NCBI GenBank assembly: GCA_030068075.1
Contig: CM057826.1
Span: 94,601,804-94,665,803 of the forward strand
From: Paguma larvata
Taxonomy: Eukaryota; Chordata; Mammalia; Carnivora; Viverridae
Length of the DNA stretch: 64,000 nucleotides
Direction of reading: 5' to 3'
A program made the translations under genes and the position numbers. The stretch's first letter is position 1. Every line of letters begins with the position of its first letter. Shown piece by piece: positions 24,501 to 36,500 of this stretch. Under the pieces are notes generated by a model. The model was not told the DNA's origin. It was given only the letters and a program-made list of their open reading frames with translations, and searched no databases.

Positions 24501-27500
24501 ATGAAACCAGAGTTGCTGTGGTAAACTTCTTTGTATATACCTTCACTTTCTTTTAATAAAAATAAAAAAGATGGATAGCATCACTCACTATTTATAGTTA
24601 GGCAGAGTAACCCATTTCTCCAGTTCCATTTAATGCCACGTAGGTTCAAATGAGACTCCTGGGAAAGAACCACACTCTGAAGTCAGACCCGCAGACTTGC
24701 TTATGTACTCTGACCTGCAAACTCGTGTTAGATCTCATGGGTGTACATTTCCCTTGGAAACGCGAATCACCCATAGAACCTTAACATTTCTAAGAAAGCC
24801 TTCTTCGTTTGGCCTTTATTGAGCTGAAAATAAAGACCCGAAAACAAAAATGCTTATCTTCATGCTAATTTAAGTAAATTATGTTCTTATAAGGTTGATA
24901 TAAAGCAGTTGTATGTAAACCGAAGTTATTTTCCCATTGACTTTTATTTATAAAATAAACGTTCCCAAGGGAAAATATTTGAGACCCACAATGAAGTAAA
25001 AACCATAGAGAAGAATGCGGTAGGCCTCTTGAAGTCAAATAGTCACAGAAAAACCTTTTTTCCTCATTTTAGCACTAAGTTCTTAACGTTAAAAATAAGT
25101 GTCATTGTACAACTAATTTTCTGCAATTCAAAATGACATACAAAAAAAATGTAATCCCTTCAGATTTGGTCTTTGGGAAAGAGCGTTGTACCTAATGTCA
25201 CTTTGCACTTTAAGTTCTCTAGATGACATTTAGAGAAAGGAAGGGAGGCAATTCTGTTAATTCTGCATTTAGGTATTCTGAAGAGGCAAAAGTCTGTGGC
25301 TCTTCATGTATTTTGGGTAATATTCTGCGTGAATGTTTTATGGTGAGAAATGACATATCTGTATAATTAAAACACATCAGCAACCTTTGGTGGCACTGGT
25401 GTGAAATTCTCCTTGTTTGAACCTCGATTTCATGGTTAGGAATGAACATGGTTTGTGGATGGAGACGACAGAGGTAAGATGCACCTTTGAAAATAAATTG
25501 AGATGCATAGCGGAAGAGGTATGTGGTGAAGTGTTGTTAGTGTTTCACACAAAGGGACTTCACAGCTCGACAAAATGGCCACACCGGCAGCGCCAGTGAG
25601 TGCTCTTGCCACCACTCCAGCGCCAGCCTCCGCCCCAGCCTCGGTCCCAGCCCCAGGGTCTCAGCGCTGCTTCCAGCTCCAACGCCGGCTCCAGTCTCCT
25701 CCTCAGCTCCCGGTGGCTGCAGCGGCTAGCACCACAGGCTCTGGGCCGGACCCCAGCGCAGTCGCTGCCTGGTCCTGCTCTCCCAGGCCCCCTTCCCAGC
25801 AGGCGTTGCAGTCCAGCTGCCCCTGGTCATTTGGCCTCCGTGGTGGACAACCATGAGACACCCAGTGAACCATGAGACACCCAAGTTATTGGGATCCTGC
25901 CGGGAACTGTTGGCAGGTATTCCGTGGAAGTCACAAACTGCCCTTCATTCCACACAATGAGTCAGAAGATGAGGTGGCTGCTGACATGGCATTCACTAAG
26001 AACATGTATGAATTACCAAGAAGGGCTCTCCAGATGAGCTCATCCTGGGCTAGTATGCGACAGGCCGTGACATTACAGAGCACCCTGTGCCGATTCAGGA
26101 GTACTACAGCCCTGACACCCCCAACCCCATTCACCTCACTGTGGACATGAGCCTCCTGAATGGCACTTTAATGGGCGTCCCTGGGGACTCTGAACACATC
26201 GGAGTTGACCAGATCACGAAGACCTGTTTTAGCCCCACCCCAGTGATCGGACTCTCAAGCGACTCGCAGCAAGTAGGAGGGGCAATGGCTGGCGTCCAGG
26301 ACGCCCTGAGCACAGTGTCGTGGTATGCATTGGGAGGTGCTGTCTGGAAAGGTGTCAGCTCATGATACCGTGGGCACTTCTCGATGAGTCTGGTTAACCA
26401 GGTACCCAAGATCGTTGCCAGTAACTTTGAGACCGTGCTCAACAGCAACATCTGTGACCTGCTGATGGTGACCTACCTGACTGGTCTCGCGCAGTCACAG
26501 ATTGCCCTCAGTGAGAAACTTAAACCCGTCAGTGGGCCCCGAGCAGCCCTCCTGCCAGTCTGGGCCACCCCAGGACTTAGAATGGAGCGAGGTAGAATGG
26601 TTTCCTCGTGGTTTGAGTCATACTGAGTCAGTCAACTGTTTGTGACTTTAAATAAACAGAGCCTACCTTTCGTTAAAAAAAAAAAAAAAAAAACACTTCA
26701 CATTCTAAGGCTATTTTTTGTACAGTAAATATATCCTTCCTTGTGTCTCAAATCTTTTTCTTCTTTTTAAAAAAATCCCCTTATTTAGTTATCTGGAGCT
26801 TTGGAAAATGCAAAAGCTGAGATCCAAAGAATGCAGCATGAGAAAGAGCATTTTGAAGATTCCATGAAGAAAGCTTTCATGAGAGGGGTGTGTGCATTAA
26901 ATCTTGAAGCCATGACTATATTTCAAACCAGAGGAGATACAGGTTAGTATTTTATTTAAGGTTCTCTGCCTACTTTCAAAAAGGATTTGAGGATATTTCA
27001 GTGATTGGTGTGGTCTGTAATACTAATTTTCTGCAAAGAATAGGCCTTGAGCAGGTACTGGTGGGGTTTTTTTTTATTGTTTTTATTGTTCAAGGTTTTT
27101 TTAATAAAGTTTTTAAAGTTTATTCATTTATTTTGAGTGAGAGAGAACGAGCATGAATGGGGTAGGGGCAGAGAGGGAGGGAGAGAGAATTCCAAGCAGG
27201 CTCCATGCTGACCCAGCACAGAGCCTGATGTGGGGCTCGAACTCACAAACTGTGAGATCATGACCTGCGCCGAAATCAAGAGTCAGACACTGCCGCCCAG
27301 GTGCCCTCAGGTACTGGTATTTTTAACTTCATGGTATCATATCCATTTTTAAATCTGCCATAAAAATCACTTAGTCTTGGTTACTTATGGTATCTTAGAT
27401 TTGATCAAGTAAACTGTCAACTCTTAAGTGTTTAGGGTCAATCTTAAAATGATATTTTGAATGTATAGCATTATTTCAAGGCTCTTTAAACTAACAATTG

Positions 27501-30500
27501 CAATGCCTTTAAGTATGAAGTTTTTATTTATGTATCAAGTAGCCAAATTCCTTGGACTATTTTGTTGATGAAATGTTTATCTAGTCATGGTTTCCCATTT
27601 TAAAAATTGCTTGTCTTCAATTTAAGAGAGGCCCCAACTGAAACTAATTTTCACCAAATATAAAAATATAGGTGTATTTTATTTTACTTTACAGAAGTCA
27701 AGTAAAATAATTTTATTTTAAGAAAAGAAAAGTCCACGTATCGGCTGGAATCTGCGTGGATTGTGTCAGTGTTTGTTCAGCATGGCTTAGAACAGCACGT
27801 GACCCAAATCCTTTGCCACCAATTTGCACTGAGCCCCATTTTCCTTATTGGGTTTTAGTTTTCTTCTCTGAACAAAGAAGATAATATAAATCTTCCCTCC
27901 CTGCTTCACAAAGGATTCTTGTGGAAATGCAGCGAAATATAATAGAGAGCTCTTTAAAAGACAAAAAATACTTTGACACGTAAGATGATAGTAACGACAT
28001 AATTATTGCAGTCTTAAGTCAACCTATTTTATGTAAATACATGAACATTTTTGCAGTATTTCCTCATATTAAATCCTGCTTGAGACCCACACTTTATGAG
28101 ACAGTTTCATTTTGTAACACCATTAATATTCCAATCCAGTGAATAACTTTTCTGTGGTTGTCATACCTTCATTTTAAAGCATCATCACATATTTATTATT
28201 CAAATTGTTCATGTTATGGATGCTAGCAAGTTAAGGCAGATAACTTTTTTCTGAAGCAGTCATGGTGTGTGGCCCACATGCACGTTCGAAACTTAGAATC
28301 ATAGAATCTCGAGGCCAACTAGTTTAGCTCCTATCCAAAGGAATACTTGATTTCTCCAATAAATGGTTTTTTAATTGAGTGTCAACACTAAAAACAAACT
28401 CACCACCACCACCAGTTGTCATTATTAGTAAGTTGTATGCATTAAATTGAAGAATTTAATTATCTACTTATAACAGATCCTAGGTTTCACAAGTGACAAA
28501 TTATGATCATTAGAACTTCCTACATTCAGGGGCACCTGGGTGGTTCAGTTGGTGACTTCGGCTGAGGTCATGATCTCACTGTTTGTGAGTTCAAGCCCCG
28601 CGTCGGGCTCTATGTGGACAGCTCAGAGCCTCGAGCCTGCTTCAGATTCTGTGTCTCCCTCTTTCTGCCCCTCCTCTGCTCAGGCTCTCTCTCTCTTTGT
28701 CTCTCAAGATAATAAACATTTTTTAAAAATGAGAAAAAAAAAGAACCTCCTACATTCAATTATAAAAGACCTCTTTCTCATAACCTATGTAAGCAGGTTG
28801 TGAATTGACTAGGACAGTGTTTTACCACCTTTAATAAATTTAGCATCTTAAATTTTAAATTCAAATACAGCTTTATCTCCTACAGGCAAATAACCAGAAT
28901 GGGATTTGGAGAAAATATATTCCAGTAATTACCCAACATGATTTGTTTTGCCCCTGTTGCTTTTAAATCTCCCTTTATCCACAACTAATGCCAAGTTCTC
29001 AACTGTTTTGAGTGGCCTGGTGCTTTGTTGATCATCACAGTGAGGGATAAAAATGACAGGAATAGTGAGATACACACTAGCAATAGCGTTGGTGGATCTC
29101 CCAAAGGCAGAAGTTCAATATAACCTCATGCTGGATTTGCTCTGTGCTACGTAATTTTCTGGCATTTTATTAACAGCTTTTAAAAATTTTTAGTTCTCAC
29201 TAGGAAAAAATTACTTTTGGCCCCCTTTCTTACTGTGAAACAACTGTTGTTTATAATGCAATGTTCCTGGAGCGCCTGGGTGACTCATTCAATTGAGATT
29301 GAGCGTACAACTCTTGACTTCGGCTCAGGTCATGATCTCACGGCTCTGGGATCAGTTCCCGCATCAGCTCCACGCTGAGCATGGAGCCTGTGTGGGATCC
29401 TCTCTCTCCCTCTCTCTGCCCATCCCCCGCCCGTGCATGCATACGTGCGCACGCCCTCTCTCAAATAAACATTAAAAAAATAAGGCGGTGTTCCTGACGT
29501 ACCTGTCCTGTCACAGCAAAATAAATACTTGTTTTTTTTTTTATGTCTTCTGACTCTGCTGTCCATGATCTAAGTGCATCTTATGCTGTGCAGTATCCTA
29601 TATCTTAAAGATAAAGGCCCTGACCATTTGAGACGACAGAAGGTGGCAGAATGGGTTTTGTGTTGTACGGTTCCCCATCTGAGGGCGCCACAGTCCGTGA
29701 GTTTGAGCCCCACATTGGGCTCCATGCTGACAGTGCAGAGCCTGCTTGGGATTCTCTCTTTCTCTCAAAATAAATAAATAAACTTAAAAAAAAATAATAA
29801 AATAAAATGCATTGATTTCGTTTGGTTAGTAACAACAGATGGAAATGAAAGGGTATAGTGTTATCAGAAAACAATTCTGAAGCTTTAAATACTAGGCCAT
29901 TTATCGGGACAGCTGTATGAAATAATCCGGAAAGACATAAATGCTTAGCCTCAGTGTGACCATGTTATTATGACGGCTGTTTTGGCAATACATTTCACTC
30001 AGCTAACATCCTGGCCGAATACATACTTATTTTTATCTTTGACATAAGAGCAAATCTTTAGCTTTCACAGATTGAAGGAAATGAGCTGAAGTCTTCAGTG
30101 GTAAATGCTGACATTAACCAGTTAATAATGTTAAACTATATTAGCTAAACATTGTATGCCATACATGACAAATTCCTACATTTTCTCTAGAACTAAATTT
30201 TAGCTATTAGGTGTTTTCATTGCTGGGGGGCATGAAAGTCATCTTAACTTGTAAGAATTTTAATGGAATTAACTTGTGATCGATAGGGATAGACTTCACA
30301 AATAAAAAAGAAGAGTTTGGTGCTGGCAGTCAAGGAAAAGAACATTCTGCTCACCTGGATCCCTTGGCCCCTCCGATGCCCTCAGTGGTCGCGCCGACAC
30401 CGTCCCCACCAGCAGCAGCCGTGGGAGCCGTGGGAGCGGCCGGCGCTGCCGCGTTCCCCTCTGCCGCTTCCATCACTTCTGCCGGGGCCGCTACCACCTC

Positions 30501-33500
30501 CTCTGCTCACCTTCCTGTTTGCTCAGCTCTGGGTGCTGGATCTGCAGCTGCTGCTGCACCAGAAGAAATGGTTAGTACAATCAATGCCGGTGCCCGAGTG
30601 GGCAGAGGGCTCAGAACCTGCCTGCATGTTGGATATCTTTAACTTAGAACATACTTTCCCACGGAGGAAAAGTCTATGTGGTATTTAGGCCAAGCTACAG
30701 AAAATACCTAATATATAAAGTGGCTAACACAATTTATAATGAAAATACTAGCTGAAACTTCTATTGTACTAGTGATAATTAAGACAAAAATAACTTTCTC
30801 ATTTCACATTTTTCAAGATCTAGTGAGGAAAAATAAATTTGAGAAAGGGTGGATGACAGACTTTTTAATATATTTTGAAGGGAACTCTCCTGGGTATTTT
30901 CAAGGGCTTAGAAGATTACTGGCTCTTTTGTGTATTTTGTATGCAGCTATCGCTTTCCCTTTTCTTGGATGCAGATACATCATTAACACTACTCTCTAGT
31001 TACTCCACCTTGATTGGATTAGGTTCTCGTTTTTAATTCATAGTTGGAACAAAGATAGGAATAATTTTTCCTAGAGTCACTTAGCTACTTTTAAGAGAAG
31101 TACTGTAGAGCGTGGAACTGCTGAATGGGGATGGAATATTTATGTGAGAACTCGCCTCCAGGGGAACTAATCAAGCTCCTTAAGAGTTACCACAAAGCAC
31201 ATCAGGGTTCTGACTCCTGACCTCCTTTTTTATTAAACTTGTGTTCTTCAAAGAGTCGTTCTCAAAAGTGAAGGTAGTAGGGGTACAAGCCAAGCTCACT
31301 GGACTCACTTCTATAGGGCTTTTAAAAAAATTTTTTTTTTAACGTTTATTTATTTTTGAGAGACATAGAGACAGAGTATGAGCAGGGTAAGGGCACAGAG
31401 AGAGGGAGGTACAGAATCTGAAACAGGCTCCAGGTTCTGAGCCGTCAGCACAGAGCCCGACGTGGGGCTCGAACTCACAGACCGTGAGATCATGACCTGA
31501 GCTGGAGTCGGCCGCCCAACCAACTGAGCCACCCAGGCGCCCCCTATAGGGCTTTTTAAAAACACTGTCCTTCTTCCCTACTCTGGCTTGGCTTAGGCAC
31601 AAAGGCGTGTCTAGTATGATAAAGTTCCTCAGAGGATTCTGGTTTGCTTGTGTCCCTCTCCTCCCTGGCCCTAACCATTTACCTGAGATGACAGAAGGTG
31701 GCAGAACGGGTTTTATGTTGTACAGTTCCCCATCGGAAGGCGCCATTGCCCTCGACAGCACTCTGTAGCTAATGGAGGCATTGAGTCAGGCAGACAGTTG
31801 GGCGTCTTGAATATTCCCGCTGACTTGAATTTCTGCCTTTTCGAAGCTTCTGACTTTGGGGAAAAATATGTTGAGATCTGCTATTTATTATGTTTGCTCT
31901 TGATTCAAAGAAGTGAAAAAAATATAGCTGTTGAGAGAAATTTGAATGTGTGAGGGAGGTTTGACTTAGAAATAAGACACTAAAAATCAACTCTGACTTA
32001 TGTTCAGCTGTGTTTATTTTTCATGATTACACATTTTGAAGTGTGATCCTATACAGATGATCTCATTGAAGTAAACACAGTGAGTGTCTATTTAAATTTC
32101 TGGTTTGTCATTCATGCTGCATATTCAGATAACACACAGAGATAGATTTTTCGAAATCCCCTAGAAATATGACTACACCATTTGTACATCTGCATTTATA
32201 CATAAACCTGGATATGCATGGGAAGCACTGAATGAGCATGACTACCACCTTTTGTGTTACTTTGTGAAACAGTTTGGTCACCTGAGATAATTTTGAAGTC
32301 TTTGAAACCCGAAAAACACAATATTGCATAGACAGCCCTTCCAACTACATCCTTCATAAACAGATACACAATTTTGTTCATATAAATACAGCCTTTAGGG
32401 TTGTAGGGGAGGAAAATCAGAAGCAAATCGGTCTGTAAGTGTACTGCTAATTTTCTTCCTTGTTTATGTAATTATAATACTCAGATTCAGATTCACCTCA
32501 AAGTTGCCCTCTTGTTTTTAAAAAGAACCATAATAACGAAAGAAGGAACAAGTACATTAGTTGGATAACTTAACTAATGCAAACCCGTCATTGTTGGCTC
32601 TAGGAAAGGAGAGAGACATGTGATCTAGGCCTGGTTATCTTTCTTTTCACTTTAATCACAGAGGCTTCCTGTGAACATTCAAAACTTTTTCCCAGTCTTG
32701 GTATTTCCAGTGGCTAAAAGGAGGTGTGTACAGAGAACTGCAGAGAACTGGGAAAAGAAAGATTACCATCCTAGCGAAGTAATACCTTCATCTGTAAAAT
32801 TCTTTCCTTTCTGCAGACATCCTCAGTATATTAAATAAAATACCAGAATTTCCTGGCGGAAAGCACTTTTCAAGAATACATGAGGCAGTGATATGAGCAC
32901 ATATAGTGCAGTTCACCAAGCTGAATGATAGGTGACATTGTTTTCTTCTTCTGACTCACAGTTGGACTAGTTGAGGGGTTTTAGTTGGATGTTTAAAGTC
33001 TTTAGTAAATGTTCTCTCTTAACTTTCTTCTTCATCTGAATGGAAAGTGAAAGGACATTGGTAGCCACTTGGCACTGTCTTCTTCATTTCACAAATGAGG
33101 AAACTGAGATTTGGAAAGTGAGTGACTTGCCTGTGGATGCAGTGACAAAATTCAGACTTTGACTGTTTGGCCACAGAGCCTTGTTTCTTAACCAATCATA
33201 GGTTTGTCTCTATGTCAAATATTAAGACAAATATTGAGATTTAAAAATATGTCATTTCCCTTCTTTCATAATCCTTTTGATTTTGTTGCTTTTATTGATA
33301 TGGCATAAAATGCTAGCATTTCCATTTTTATACCATTTTTTAAGTTAGCTAAGCTCTTAAATTTAGTAAGATTCAACATGACTGGGACCAGTAAGTTTGG
33401 TCACTTAGTCAAAAAGTCATTTAAAAGAAAAAGGGGGCACCTGGGTGGTTCTGTCAATTGAGTGTCCCAACTTCGGCCTCAGGTCATCACGATCTAGTGG

Positions 33501-36500
33501 TTTGCGAGTTCAAGCCCCACATGGGGCTTCACTGCTGTCAGACTGTTAGTGCAGAGCCTGCTTCAGATCCTCTGTCTCCCTATGTACCCCTCCCCTGCTT
33601 GAGCTCTCCCAAAAACAAATAAATTTTTTTTTATAAGTCAGTTGGGGCACCTGGGTGGCTCAGTCAGTTAAGCGTTCGACTCTTGGTTTCAGCTCAGGTC
33701 ATGATCTCACAGTTTGTGGGTTCAAGCCCCATGTTGGGCTCTGTGCTGACAGTGCGTGGAGCCTAGTAGGGATTCTTTCTTTCTCCCTCTGTCTCTGCCC
33801 TTCCCCTACTTGCACACATACTTTCTCTCTAAAAGTAAACATTAAAAAAATTATTTTAATTTTAAAAAAGTCAATTAAAGCAGGAAGTTTTAAAAAATTA
33901 TATACACATATCTTACGTGTTATTTTACGCTAAAACATGTGTATATTAATTTGCTAATTTTTAATGTGGGACCAAACTGACTATGGGTTCATAGGTTGTA
34001 ATTAAGCCATCTCTTTTATATAAGCTACGTACAGTGGATTATTTTTCTATAATTTCCAATTTCAGTTTTTGTAAAAGCAAGAATCTTGTAAGGCAATCTG
34101 ATTATAGAACAAACCATTTGAAAACAAAGCTAAAAAAAGAGAAAACAAAAAGCTGACTTGGTAAACATGCAGGTCAGTTAAGACAACTTACTTCAAATAA
34201 GTGTATAGAGGTTTCTTTTTAAAGTCTTTATTTCTTTACTGTAGGGTATATTTTCATGTCACTGAAGGCATTTTAAAGCACTTCTCAGCTAGTTGGGTGA
34301 AGGTTATCAGCTTGTGGACATCTTCCCAACTACTCTAGTTTTTCTCATTCCAAACATCTCCCAGGCAAAAACGTGTCCGGTTTCTTTTGCATTCCTTCCC
34401 CTCCGGGTGGGAACAGCTGTTATGGATGGGAGTGCTTACACCCCACAAATGTGACTGGGTAGGAATAAGGCTACCAGCTCAATTGTACTTCAGTTTGCAA
34501 TTTTTCATAAAGAATATTCTTACTAGCAATTTCGTATTTTACATTTTAAAATAGTTTTTAAATATTAATATACCATACTTTATAGAATCTGTTTTATAAC
34601 TTACTTTAAAAGAAATAAGATGAGGTTTCCTTAAGGTCAGAAGTATGAATTTAGTCCACAAAACCATGTCTGTAAATATTTTCGGATCTGAGTTTTAGTT
34701 TCTTAAATTTGTAAGATCCATAAAAGTTTCCATTAAATAGCCAAATAGTTTCTACAAGAATTATAGTGAAAAGGAGTCCTCTAAATACCTCTCCCTAAAT
34801 TCTATTAGTTGTTTCTCCTAGTTACGTTTTAATTTCCTAAATAATATGCTCATATCTATTTCCACATGCATCAGTTTCAAATATTAATCTGTTGACTGAT
34901 TATTATGGATGAAAGATTTGGCCTTTTTATATTCCTTCCCTTCCCCTTCCTATCCTCTTTCTGTATTTAAATGCAGATTGTTGGGATGAGCACTGGGTGT
35001 TATATGGAAACCAATTTGACAATAAATTATTTTAAAAAATAAAATAAAATAAATGCAGATATTCCAAACTTTGCATTAAGTTAATATTTATGATGACTAT
35101 TTAAATATAGCTAAGCTACAACTGTATATTATGCCTACATTTCCTTTCTGGTATAACTTTTTAAAGTCCTTATTTCTTTACTGTAGTTTATATTTTCATC
35201 TCACTGAAGGCATCTTTCAGTTAACCTTGCTTGGTTTTCTGTGCAATGGTAATTAAGTCCTTACAAACTCTCCAAAGACTTACAAAACCTCACTGAATGC
35301 TGTATTCCTAGTGTCCTACCCACACATCAGTATTCTATCATTTTAATTTTCCAAGAGATATTTCTTCATGGAACCCACTATCATCTATTTCAATATACAG
35401 CTGTGACCATCTGCAGCTAAATTCAGATAATATGAAGAACTCAATGAATGATACCTCCAATGGACTATAACAATGAGGAAAGATCACTATTTAATAATAT
35501 GGTTTTGGGAAAAATGGTTAGAAGGAAAATTAGATTAATAATTCACACTGAAATTTCAAATGTTTTAATAAGTTAAACCAAAATAAGTAAACGCTAGAAG
35601 AGTATAATGACCTCAGCTGTCTAAAGCAGGTTTGTTGATTATGGAAGAAATTAATGACAAAATTAGCTATAATTTTTTAAATTTATGTGGATTGAAAAAT
35701 AAAACTAAGGGGTGCCTGAGGGGCTCAGTCAGTTAAGTGTCTGACTTTGGCTCAGGTCATGATCTCACAGTTTGTGGGTTCTAGCCCTGCATCGGGCTCT
35801 GTGCTGACAGCTTGGAGCCTGGAACCTGCTTCGGAATATGTGTCTCCCTCTCTCTCTGCTCCTCCCCCGCTCTCCCCTCCCCTCCCCCTCCCTCCCTCAA
35901 AAATAAACATAAAAAAAATTTTTTAAAAAGAAAAACTGAGATAACATTAAATAGGGAAAATACTTACACTATTAGATAAGTATCTGTAATTATTAGATGA
36001 GTTTAATATTCATCAGGAGCAGTTAAACATTTTTGAGAGCAATACCCATTCCTGGCAAGTAATTAAAGAATTTGGGTAGTTGACAAAATGAATTGCAAAT
36101 ATGAAACATAAATAAGGAACCACAAATTAAATCAAATGCTAGGTTTTACCTCAGACTTAATGAGTAGCTAATATAATACTTTGCTAGTGAAAAACCATGA
36201 GTACTATATATGTTATTCCTGTTACAAATATAATCTTTCTGGAGTATAGCTGTAAAAGCTGACATTACCTTTTGATATGATCATCCCATATTTTGCAAAA
36301 CATCCTACAGGAAAAACTCAGAAAATGAATCTTTTTTTTACAAAAAATTGTTATATATAATAGGAAAAGAAATGAGACAGATAAACCATAGTTTATTGCT
36401 ATAAAAACCTCTCACTAAAAATTATAGCAGATCTCTGTATTTATGAGAAAAAGTATATTAACAAAGCAATAAGAAAAAAGGCAGAACACAGAAGCATATG

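Larger units (their letters stand above)
26943..30286 (+). other. POC5: POC5 intron 9 (3.3 kb)
   Basis: Contains four SINEC-derived segments (27063, 28529, 29272, 29695), a MIR-like remnant near 27780-27980 and copy A of an unassigned repeat at 29613-29690. 27320-27770 and 29810-30286 show nothing recognisable. Confidence 0.8.

Noticed and set aside
25575..25875. Open frames of 91-93 codons beginning [10 protein letters not shown], which look like a gene start
   Set aside because: They are the N-terminus of the EIF3F processed pseudogene. The frame is lost within 300 bp, and a poly(A) tail follows the copy.
31339..31761. 140-codon minus-strand open frame
   Set aside because: It joins a SINEC, intronic sequence and the unassigned repeat. 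Only the short peptide in 31664-31745 is kept as an observation.
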